NCBI GenBank assembly: GCA_949130485.1
Contig: OX422193.1
Location: 9,221,119-9,285,118, forward strand
Direction of reading: 5' to 3'
Length of the DNA: 64,000 nt
From: Agelas oroides
Lineage: Eukaryota; Porifera; Demospongiae; Agelasida; Agelasidae
Shown here: piece by piece, positions 46,701-54,012 of the stretch
Numbering within the stretch: the stretch's first letter is position 1
Layout: each line of letters starts with the position of its first letter
Made by a program: the position numbers and the translations under genes
Notes under the pieces: model-generated
What the model was told of the DNA's origin: nothing
Seen by the model: only the letters and a program-made list of their open reading frames with translations
Databases searched by the model: none

Positions 46701-47167
46701 TGTCTTCACAGGCATTGGAGTCATGGATTTCCCGACATTTTTTTCCTGCAATACTAACTGTCAATTTCCAGGGTTTTACTCACCTATGTACATGTAATCA
46801 GCTCATTTTGAGCATGATGAGCTTATAAAAGTGCCATGAACGCCTGCCTGTACAATATTGATGATGTGGCCAGGCTGGGTAGCTACAGTATTAGCAGCTG
46901 TATACTCTATGTAGTTGCACTCAGGAGTCAGACAGGCATCAATCAAACTTCATCATTGTCTGTTCTGGCCACAGTTGTAATATATACTTTCTTGGCTCCA
47001 GTACAAGAGTTGTTTAAATGGCCCAATCACTGTGCCCTTCATAGTAATTACACATTGTTCTATCAATGTCGTACAATATGCAGGCTGGGAATACAGCATT
47101 TGACCTAGCCAGTGTTGAGGGTCACACCGATGTGTGCCAGGAACTGCTGACACACCAGTTCTCATGA
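27026..47167 (+). CDS. Copy C: Death domain - CARD - ankyrin protein, longest copy
   Basis: Exons: 27026-27056, 27160-27435, 27561-27641, 27888-28699, 31038-31101, 31208-31516, 31767-32599, 32662-32754. Ankyrin exons then follow at 34263, 34799, 35210, 36596, 38709, 39204, 40502, 40891, 42335, 43154, 43675 and 44261 (each 99 bp), then 46502-46603 and 47084-47167 (TGA). The model has about 1290 residues. Approximate layout: Death domain 15-97, Ser/Thr-rich linker 103-129, region I 130-400, CARD 425-524, region II 525-802, then 15 ankyrin units. The role is inferred to be a cytosolic death-fold adaptor with a large ankyrin recognition surface. Its C-terminus is four residues longer (HQFS) than in copies A and B. 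One ankyrin exon (43675) has lost its normal donor. Several introns carry transposon fragments. This is probably the founder-position copy, since it faces the intact BCL2L13-like gene. Confidence 0.78.
27160..27435 (+). CDS. Death-domain exon of copy C
   Basis: The same six-helix pattern as in copy B, with GIKLGL for GVKLGL and DALHLMGEHT for DALQQMGEHT. The first exon (27026-27056) supplies MAEGGRTPEK. Confidence 0.88.
27561..27641 (+). CDS. Small Ser/Thr-rich linker exon, found only in copy C
   Basis: 81 bp between CTCTCCCAG and GTAAGC, phase-compatible on both sides. It encodes DMALPRQTMSTAGASEAPSS and DNSSSTI. The corresponding stretch of copy B is missing and a SINE-like insertion lies there. 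Skipping it leaves the frame intact, as the copy B model assumes. Confidence 0.6.
27888..28699 (+). CDS. Helical region I exon of copy C
   Basis: 812 bp, the same length as in copy B, without stops. Conserved blocks are LSEYEEALAGYVLVVKMKDY and KGCVEITWLVPFHLTHF. The equal length and open frame indicate coding constraint in both copies. Confidence 0.75.
28800..29359. mobile_element. TA-flanked inverted-repeat element
   Basis: Ends CCGTATAGCGGGAAAAGTTT and the inverted AAATTTCCCACTATACGG, flanked by TA on each side. Internal short direct pieces (GAAAATAAAAACTGCGAAAA) lie near both ends. TA target duplication fits a Tc1/mariner-type MITE. Confidence 0.75.
29915..30018. repeat. Palindromic element
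   Basis: An arm around AGAGCGCATGATGACGTCAT is followed by its inverted copy ending ATCATGCGCTCTTGACTATA. The loop contains GGGTTAGGGTTAGCCC. Confidence 0.65.
31208..31516 (+). CDS. CARD exon of copy C
   Basis: 103 residues, with FARVVRINYSLLYGHLEAGK, LLPKLPEKDLI, VVVIDSLLNFDRPSHG and LLKFCDTLETTPGQEHLGRK. It aligns end to end with the copy B CARD. Confidence 0.8.
31767..32599 (+). CDS. Region II exon of copy C
   Basis: 833 bp, the same length as copy B. Blocks are MFQQLQRKVMDLVDHFPNAL, TVRELFRLMAPYWNPLSIDL and KAPLVLCWLASHEL. It is followed by exon 32662-32754, which encodes the first ankyrin-like repeat (EVELWEACSYGLVGQAHHLL). Confidence 0.75.
33071..33420. repeat. 58-bp minisatellite, six copies
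   Basis: The unit GTAGTATGCAAGAGTTACGA plus 38 more bases, head to tail, with TGATTGATTC/TGATGGATCC variants. It lies in a copy C intron. Confidence 0.93.
34022..34100 (-). mobile_element. tRNA-derived SINE-like head
   Basis: On the minus strand TAGCTCAGTGGCAGAGCA (A box) is followed by GGTTTGGTTCCCG (B box) and a T run. A related copy lies at 59440-59540, with further similarity downstream (ACTGCCAGC, then AACATG/GACATG). It is not a functional tRNA, because the acceptor-stem pairing is not evident. Confidence 0.55.
34683..34798. repeat. (CA)n microsatellite abutting an ankyrin exon
   Basis: About 110 bp of CA repeat running into the ATACACAG acceptor of the exon at 34799-34897 (NGFFPLYDASQEGHDGIVEM). 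Confidence 0.92.
35501..36069. mobile_element. hAT-like inverted-repeat element with 8-bp target duplication
   Basis: The left end reads (CC)TAGCCTCATACCCAGG and the right end CCTGGGTATGAGGCTA, with further inverted similarity inward (GGGGAGGAGAAAGAGC and GCTCTTTCTCCTTCCCCT). Direct repeat AAGTAACA occurs at 35493-35500 and 36070-36077. No transposase ORF. Confidence 0.8.
36810..37455. other. Unassigned insertion in a copy C intron
   Basis: It interrupts the intron sequence that follows ANPDLQDK-type exons. Phrases around ACTGGTC, AACCAG and AACCGGT-like motifs recur near both ends, but I could not define ends or a family. Confidence 0.35.
37567..38051 (+). mobile_element. Penelope-like element 3' fragment (GIY-YIG endonuclease) with terminal inverted repeats
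   Basis: The open frame 37576-37863 encodes CVGETGRTLNVRQKEHKR, then AVAAHAHQ and RKVKEALLIRQKNN. This matches the C-terminal GIY-YIG nuclease domain of Penelope-like retroelements; the first GIY-type residue appears as VGE rather than IGE. No reverse transcriptase lies upstream. The piece is bounded by a perfect 23-bp inverted repeat (GTTTAGATCTTGGACACTTC...) at 37567 and 38051. It is probably a dead, mobilised or foldback remnant. Confidence 0.7.
41219..41351. repeat. Palindromic MITE-like element
   Basis: TTATTACATGAGTTAGCGTG pairs with the inverted CACGCTAATGAGTGTAATAA. The interior has matching TGCACGAGTGGG / CCACGAGTGCA arms. It lies in a copy C intron. Confidence 0.75.
43675..43773 (+). 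CDS. Ankyrin exon of copy C that has lost its standard donor
   Basis: Encodes NGVTPLMAASFCGHPSVVRV then [13 protein letters not shown]. In copies A and B the next bases are GTGAGATA; here CACAG is followed by ATATTACC, consistent with deletion of GTGAG. The next candidate donor, CCTGAG|GTCCGC (43791/43792), would add ILPLPE in frame. Read-through instead reaches a TGA about 60 nt downstream. Confidence 0.7.
44622..45371. mobile_element. hAT-like element with 8-bp target duplication and internal GGATTTCT repeats
   Basis: 10-bp terminal inverted repeats CGAGGGGTCC / GGACCCCTCG and flanking direct repeats GTCACGGG at 44614-44621 and 45372-45379. Both inner flanks contain GTACGAGATTTC and arrays of GGATTTCTGGATTTCAAAGT-type 15-20 bp repeats. 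A hairpin (45042-45092) is nested within. No ORF of note. Confidence 0.85.
45042..45092. repeat. Perfect-arm hairpin
   Basis: GAATGACCTTTGTACCCG and its inverted copy around a 15-bp centre, nested in the element 44622-45371. Confidence 0.85.
45894..46228. mobile_element. Inverted-repeat element (TAGTCT...CCCAGACC family)
   Basis: Left TAGTCTCAAACCCAGACCGC, right GGGGGGTCTGGGTACAAGACTA (shortened here). A solo palindromic relative is at 9029-9099. Confidence 0.65.
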
Positions 47168-48080
47168 ACTCTTGTAATAACTATTTTTGTATGCCATACA
47201 ACATTGCTGCACTGTAGTAAGTGCATCATGATGTTCTCGTTAATGCATCTGCTTTCTTAATTTGTTCGTATTGTTATTATGTGATAAATACTTTGCTTGC
47301 ATACTGTAACGGTATAGGTATTAATACCATGCACGTGCATTATATATTTTTTGTTGTGTATATGAATTTTACTGAGTTTGTATTATATGCATATTTATGA
47401 TAACTACAATATGTTATGCACTTATCATTTTGTGCAGGTGTACTGCAGTTTACATTTATTGGTTTTTTGTTACATTTTTGTAACATCTTTACAGCTGTTG
47501 TGTAGGTGTTCTTTGTGTGGACTGTAGTACATGTTTGTGTGTATTTTATGATGGAACTTTGGATCAGATAATTTTACACTCGACATGTAAACTTTAGCCA
47601 TGCATGTTCTCAGCCCTCCACCTTTCCATTGCTTGCAGTATGGTGAGTGATTTGGCTAGGTGGGGGCCTGGGAACATGAAGTTTACTTCCCAGTCATACT
47701 CTCATTACCATGGCAACACCTCACAACAATCTGATACATCCACCTACAATAGTATACTATATATGTATCAGATTGTTGTGGGAGGCCTGGAGATAAGCCT
47801 TATCTCCAGGCCTCCCAGTTTTTGTTCTTTGGGCTTCCAGGTGTTATACTGAATGCAAACTGAAGAACAAAAAATATATTCATGACCTAGGCAACACCTC
47901 ACAACATTCTGATTTGTTGTCGATGATATGGCTGAGTCACATGATCATGTGAATGGCTGCCATAAATATTATATCATAATTATGTCACTTAAAATTTCAT
48001 TATCATTGAATAAAAATCACAGGTTGGAGACGGCTACCTAACATACCACTATTACGTAAATATTATGGACATAACGTCTC
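47168..48080. other. Short intergenic space between convergent genes
   Basis: AT-rich, related to the flanks behind copies A and B. It contains a palindrome (about 47761-47815, GGAGGCCTGGAGATAAGC with its inverse). No gene seen. Confidence 0.5.
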
Positions 48081-51000
48081 CTACTTCCGTTGTGCACAGA
48101 TGATGGCCACCACTGCCCCTATGGTGTGTGTCAACAAGGGAGCAGCGTGGGCAAGGTTTTCTAACATCACCTCTGACAACCTCCTCCCCCTGTGCGGAGG
48201 TTGTGCAACACCATTCCCATGGAAACCATTATTTTCTGAGCTTTGAGTTTTCTCAACTGGAGAGTCCAAGTTCATGTCCCAGATTTCATTGGAGGAGTGG
48301 CTGTCTGTCCTGTGGTGTGCGTGTGTGTCTTCAGTAGTCCTCACTCCTGGGTGAACAGTTGAGTTTGTGAGAGAGCTTGAGCGTGAGTGACCATGTTGCC
48401 TTCTGAAGCGTGTGGGGAGGGAGGGGGAATCATCTGGCTGGGACAGTTCCTCCTCCCCTGTGATGATACGAATTGTGGTAGACGACTCAAGGGAGCTACT
48501 TCGAGAGTGGAAGATGAAGAATGAGTTTTGGTGTACTTCACTAATCCCTACTTCCACCATCACTGAATGTTCACTTACTGGCTGTCCCACAGAAATGACA
48601 GTTGCTGCAGTGCCATTTTCTTCCTCAAACTCAGTCCCAGGTCTGTGCTGAGGCTTGTGGACTGGAATGGGGGAACTCCCCCTGGCAACAAACTCGGGTT
48701 CATTGGAAATGCCTCTAGAGAACGAATGTCTTCTGGAAGTAAGTCTTACTAACTTGGGTGGAACAACTCCTTCGTTATGTTCAAAATGCTCTAGCCCTTC
48801 TTCACAAACAAGAACCTCAATGCTTCTTGACTTCCGGATCTGACCGGTAGGGGGTAAGTGGTCTGGGTCACTTACGAATGGATGTGGGAATAGGTGGTCA
48901 TCAAAGTTTGTTTTATGGCAAGGATGATCGGTAGGTAGACTCCAGATGTGAGGATCCATAGTGCGAGGAAGGGAATGCTGGGGGGAGGAGCAGGAAGGTG
49001 AGGGTGACATAATAGCACCGAATTAACCCCCAATTAGATGACTGTAGTCATTAAGATTTCAGCATCTCCTACTTACAGCTATCTGAGATGGAGGATGGAG
49101 CAGTTCACTGGCAGTTGCTAGGGAGACTTGGGCATACTGAAAATAAGCAATATATGTGCAGATGAGCATGATGTAGAGACTGATGCAACATGGCACATAC
49201 AGTACAATACTTGGGCTAACCAGCAAGGTATATGGTCTGTACCTTGGGGTCTGGTGTGAAGAGATCGTACCCCATTGGGCTGGTAGCATCAACCACCTCA
49301 TCCTGGTGAAGCTGGGTCATGAAATCATCCCAGTCATCATAGTCAGATTGAGCCTCTGTCTGACTGTAGTGTGCCATCAGAGGGGCCTGGGAGGGAGGGA
49401 AGGGGGCGGGAAGAAAGGAGGGAGGGAGAAAAGAAATAGAGTATGTATCATGTTACCAAAGAATACCATTGTTCCCAATTTAACCAATAAGCATGGATTT
49501 TCCCTATATACACATGCTTCACTGAGGTTCCCCCCAAACCCATAACGTACCCATCCTCCAACATTCAGAATCATATCCGTAGCATAATTGTCCATCACCA
49601 TCTGGGTGTAGTCGGCAATAGTGTCCCTCATGTTGGGAACACACTCCAGTAGGCGGCGAGCAAAACATGGAATCATCAAAATTCCATCTTGCATGTGCTG
49701 TCCCTGTAACATCAGCTTCTGGGACACTTTGCGAAAGCTTTGCCAAGATACGTTCTCCTTCATCACCTCATAGATGATGGCATCAAGAGCCTGGTTGAGT
49801 TGCTGGTCGTATTTTTGATCAATCTGGTCTCCTATCATGGCAATCTTGTACGAGATGTAATCAGACTTTTTTGGTATCCAACCGAGCTTTGAAACGTAGT
49901 CTCTGAAGCTTGGATCTTCCAGCAAATGAGGAGGAAGCTCTTCCAATACCTCACTCTGGTCGCTTAGTCCCTCCTCGTCTGTTGTACCACCTAATTCTCC
50001 TACTTCCTTCCCTTTCAGAGCTTCTGCAAACTCGACTTGAAATGGATTTGACTGTTGGTAGTAGCCGTGGGGGGTACCAGTGTGGAGGGAGTGGTGGCTG
50101 GCGATAAGCTGCAACTCACTTTCACTTGCAACAAATGACATTTGTGGTGAAGAGAAGAAGCGTCTGTACCTTCCAGATGAATCACCTGTTGGTGGATCAC
50201 TATCAAAGCTGGAAGATTTAGTGGAAGAGGTCCCAAACTGGGAGTCCTTGGAAGAGCTGAGCTCAAATGTATCTACTTCATTGTCATCAGTTCTGTCAAG
50301 AAGTGGCTCTGGAGAGCAGTGGTCGGGAGCAGTGCTGGAACTGGTGGTAGAGGTCACTGAGCTGATAGACTGCCTGTGAGACAAAGAGGATGTTTCTCCC
50401 TGTTCTATTTCCTCCTCACCAGCTGTGGGTGCCGTTGTTGTACTTTGATATCTGTTTGAATCTGGAGCTTCAAAGGAATTGAAGGATTCTTGTGAGAGTT
50501 TTTGGGGTTTAAGGGAAGATTCTTGTATAAACTTGGTGTTTAAGTTGGGAATGACATCATTTTCCACTTCCTGTGTTTCCTCCCTGGTATGTTGACACAA
50601 GGTAGTTACCGAGTAAGCAGCTGTTTTTTCCATTTGAGGAGGGTGGACAGGGGGAGGTGGTGGAGGGGGAGGACCTGAGGGTGTGTGAGGAGGAAGATGC
50701 AGCGGGGGAGGACCCAAGGGTGGGTGGGGAGGAGGAGGCAAAAGGGTTGGACCTGAGGCAGGTTGAGGTGGAGAGCCACTGAGAACTGTCGTCATATTAT
50801 ACTGAGTTTGTATCACTGCTAGACATCTCTCTCGTGGAAAAGCATCCATTGTGACTTGATTCAGAGAAAGCTGTGCAGATAGAAGCTCAACTGTTGGCAG
50901 CGTTTCACCACCATCAGTGGACTCCTCCCAATTAACTTCCTTTTTATCAGAGGTGCTGCTGAAAGGTAAGGTGTCACCCATGGAACTAGATAGCTTAGTC

Positions 51001-53823
51001 CCTACATGGATGTACGAGAAATAATATAGTTTACTTACATGCATGTCTAATAATTGTCTATGGGAAACCTAATTGTCATGCATTAGCAATCCTACTACTG
51101 TCTGTGGAAGTATTTAATTTAAAAAGAGTATTCTAATTGTCCACAACTACCGTATTTCCTTGATTTCTTCCCACCCTTGAATTAACCCCACACGCTCGCG
51201 CTCGCTTGAACTGAAGAAAATTAACCCTGCCCTCGAATAGTTCCCACACAGTTATGTAGCCACACTCGTTGCTGGCAACGAGGATGACTTGAATGACTCA
51301 GATCGCTTGTCTAGCCAGTCTGTACTCACACACTTTACTGCACTGTACGTACCTAGTATTTGTGCCGTACAAAAATGTCAGTTGTGTGCATTTCGATGGC
51401 GCACGCGCGACTGGAGCGCATGCCAGACTAGGCTGAAGTTAATTGAACTCACCCTCGTTTTGTTCCCACCCTCGTATTGTACCCGCAGGTAACTACGGTC
51501 TGAAATTAATAGTACCCGAAGGAAATACGGTATGTATGTCACTCGAGACCAACTAAGCCAACATGGCCAACAAGTATAGGCTTGGTATGTGTGTACCTGT
51601 AGACATCCATTGATGATCATACCTTGTGCTGGCAATGGAGCAAGAAAATCCCCCTCAGCTGTGTTTGGTTTCAACTTCCCACCTCTGGCATCTCTTTCCT
51701 GGTGCCTCCAGCTTCCTGTTGGCTTCTTTCCTTGTCGATGCCACCTCCATTTGCGACCAGATCTCTGGCTTCTATCTGTCTCCAACTGTTCCACTTCCTC
51801 ATCATGACCGTTCAAAATTGGGCTTCTCTCTGTCTCCAGCTGCTCGACATCCTCCTCATTACCACCATTCAAAATTGAGTGAGTAGATTTAGACTTTAAC
51901 CCCTCTCGTTTATCACCCTTCGCTGCGCTAGTGTTCCTGGTGATGTTTTTGGAAGTTAGTTTGATTCTGCGATGTGCTCTTTGTCGTTGATGGTGGTCCA
52001 CCTCTTCCTCCTGAGGATGAGAGCCTTCAATTTCACTAGGCTGCCGTCTCACTGCCTTCTTAAGAGCAGCTTGCCCTCTCTGCAACTTCCCTTTTAAACG
52101 CCTCCTGGTCCCTTTGCCTTCTTCAGGAGCATCAGCTAGGTCATCTCCTTTCAATTCAGGAAGTGTAGTTTCACGTGTAAACTTCTTGGATCGAGTCTTA
52201 TGCAATTCTGTGTCTGATATTTGCTTCACCTGTTCAGAACTCAACTTATCCAAAACACGCTTGTTTCGCCTTGGGATGTTGAAAAAGTTATCAATCACCA
52301 CTTGACTCTGTTGTCGTAAGAGCTTCTGAGAGGTAGCTGCCTCCTGGTACCCTGTCACCAGTATGCTGCTCCCCTTGTGGTTTGGCACTTGAGCAGGCTT
52401 CACGTAAATCCTCCGGTTGAACATTCGCATCGCACGTTTGCGTGTGTCTCGATTGGCTAAGTGGGTCTGAACAAGCTTCATACCTCGGAGACTCTCAAGT
52501 TCCTCTTTTTGGGACTCTCGATAGTCAATCGTGCTTCCCGTCTCTCCAACTACCCACTTCTCACCCCTCTCTGTTTTGACTCTCTCTGCGGAAGCCACTC
52601 CACCACTAGACCTCAAACCATGCGACCGTTTTCGTTTTCTTCTTTCTGTGTTGGGTTTCTCTAAGGGACCATTAGCAGCTTTGTGGAGCATGTGCCTAGC
52701 CAGTAGTCGCATTGTACTCTCCCTCTTCACCTGAAGACAATCAAGACAAGTAACAAACAAGACAGTTACAGAGACACTGCTGATACACACTCAAATGTAC
52801 CACACGTCTGAAGGTGGCAGAAACATTGTAGCGGAACATATGACACTTTAAGGATTGGTAGCCTAGTTCCCAGGCCTTAGAACGAGGCTAAAGGAGTAGT
52901 CACTCATATAGTGCATGAAAAGTGTTTGCAACTTGATTGACCAAAAAACTGCCCTTGATTGTCTGAAGCTCTTGATCGCTTGATTTACAGTGGCACAAAG
53001 AACAAAACGGTAGCCACGAGTTATTAGCATCTTGTTGTTTAGTTGATCTTTTGTTGCTTGGAGTTCATATTCATCTCTTGACCGGCACTATGTTTTAAAC
53101 ACTTCTGCAGTGACTACCTAGGCACCCTAACAAGGGGTATAGTCACTTATATGTCGCCTGTAGAAGCGTTTGCGACTGCGATCAAGTTATTTGATTGGCA
53201 AAAAGTGTGCTTCATCACTTGATCGTTCCCTTCCGAGGCTCTTGATCGCTTGATTTCCAAGGGTCAAGGGTCAACTGCAGCTGTGCGTTCTTGATTGTCG
53301 ATTTTTAGCAGTTCGGAGGTCACATTGATCCCTTGATCGGCCCCCCAAAAGGGCTTTGATAGCTTGATTCAATTTTGATCCCGGTCACAAACGCTTCTAC
53401 ACGGGACATATAAGTGACTACCCCTTGTCTAATTAAGGCACTATTAAAAATCTTATATTAAAAGTGACTACCCCTTGTTTATACCATAAATAACATGTCA
53501 TCACAAACACTATGCTCAAGAATCCCAAAACATTTATCTGTAGCTTCACCTAGCTCATCTTGATCATTCAGTGGTTGTTGGCCACACTCACTATAAACTT
53601 CACGATTCATCACTGCCTTCTAACAGGCTACTAACACTCCTGAAACATGTACCTTGCCCAGATGTCCGATCTCCTCCAGTTCTTGCTTCTGTGACATCTT
53701 CCTCTCCGCCTTCCACGCCTGGTGTCTCCTCACCCGCATCTCCACCGCCTCAAGCGCTGTTGGTTCTTCTCTTCCAGCCGCCTCCCCTTCCATCACCCCC
53801 GCACTCAGATCGGCCGCCATCAT
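48081..53823 (-). CDS. BCL2L13 (Bcl-rambo)-like Bcl-2 family protein
   Basis: Exons on the minus strand: 53823-53653, 52730-51623, 51001-49551, 49386-49243, 49136-49077 and 48977-48081 (TAG). All are GT-AG and phase-consistent, about 1276 residues. Residues about 811-825 read YKIAMIGDQIDQKYD, a canonical BH3 (I-x-x-x-I-G-D). ENVSWQSFRKVSQKLM (about 842-857) fits BH1, and ILNVGGW (904-910) fits BH2. ARRLLE between them also aligns with BCL2L13. The C-terminus PLLTHTIGAVVAIICAQRK looks like a tail anchor. Before the fold lie a basic region (exon 2) and a Pro-rich stretch. After it lies a linker of about 340 residues, long as in BCL2L13, a mitochondrial outer-membrane mitophagy and apoptosis protein. 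Exons 1-2 show no known domain and could belong to a separate gene. The gene starts 189 bp from the divergent TPX2-like gene. Confidence 0.75.
49551..51001 (-). CDS. Exon with the Bcl-2 homology region
   Basis: One 1451-bp exon carries a Ser/Thr-rich start, a Pro-rich stretch (PPPPHPPLGPPPLHLPP), acidic segments, and then the whole BH3-BH1-BH2 block. It ends exactly at the BH2 tryptophan (GGW) before donor GTACGT. It can also be read as starting near MGDTLPF if the first two exons belong elsewhere. Confidence 0.78.
51150..51530. mobile_element. TA-flanked MITE, copy 1
   Basis: Termini CCGTATTTCCTTGATTTCTT and ...GAAGGAAATACGG, flanked by TA at 51148-51149 and 51531-51532. It lies in intron 2 of the BCL2L13-like gene. 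A close relative in opposite orientation lies at 56432-56817. Confidence 0.8.
51623..52730 (-). CDS. Basic exon 2 of the BCL2L13-like model, no known domain
   Basis: 369 residues rich in Lys and Arg, with likely nuclear-localisation stretches (RRKRKRSHG) and a short internal repeat (ILNGGNEEDVEQLETERS / ILNGHDEEVEQLETDRS). It joins exon 1 (coiled-coil-like, EAVEMRVRRHQAWKAERKMS) in phase. Its junction to exon 3 is phase-compatible but otherwise unproven. Confidence 0.55.
53131..53427. mobile_element. MITE of the CAAGGGGTAGTCACTTATA family, copy 1
   Basis: Begins CAAGGGGTATAGTCACTTAT and ends with the inverse ATAAGTGACTACCCCTTG. The interior is rich in TTGATCGCTTGAT motifs. A diverged fragment lies at 52890-53120 and a terminal remnant at about 53461-53480. 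All are in intron 1 of the BCL2L13-like gene. Confidence 0.78.
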
Positions 53824-54012
53824 TTGATAATCGAACAGTTCACACTTACTTTGGATGTTTGGTCTTTCCGCGTACACAAAACATCCTGAGCTAGCAGGAA
53901 AAAGGGGTGGAGCTCCTAATTAATGTAAGTAATTACTAACATAATTGCGGGGACTTACTCTTCGACTAACCCTTGCTGTGGCCAGTGTAGCTATCGGGAT
54001 ACACACGCCATC
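53824..54012. promoter_or_regulatory. Bidirectional promoter region
   Basis: 189 bp separate the start codons of the minus-strand BCL2L13-like gene and the plus-strand TPX2-domain gene. No TATA box is obvious. Both genes must be transcribed from this short stretch unless upstream non-coding exons exist. Confidence 0.5.
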
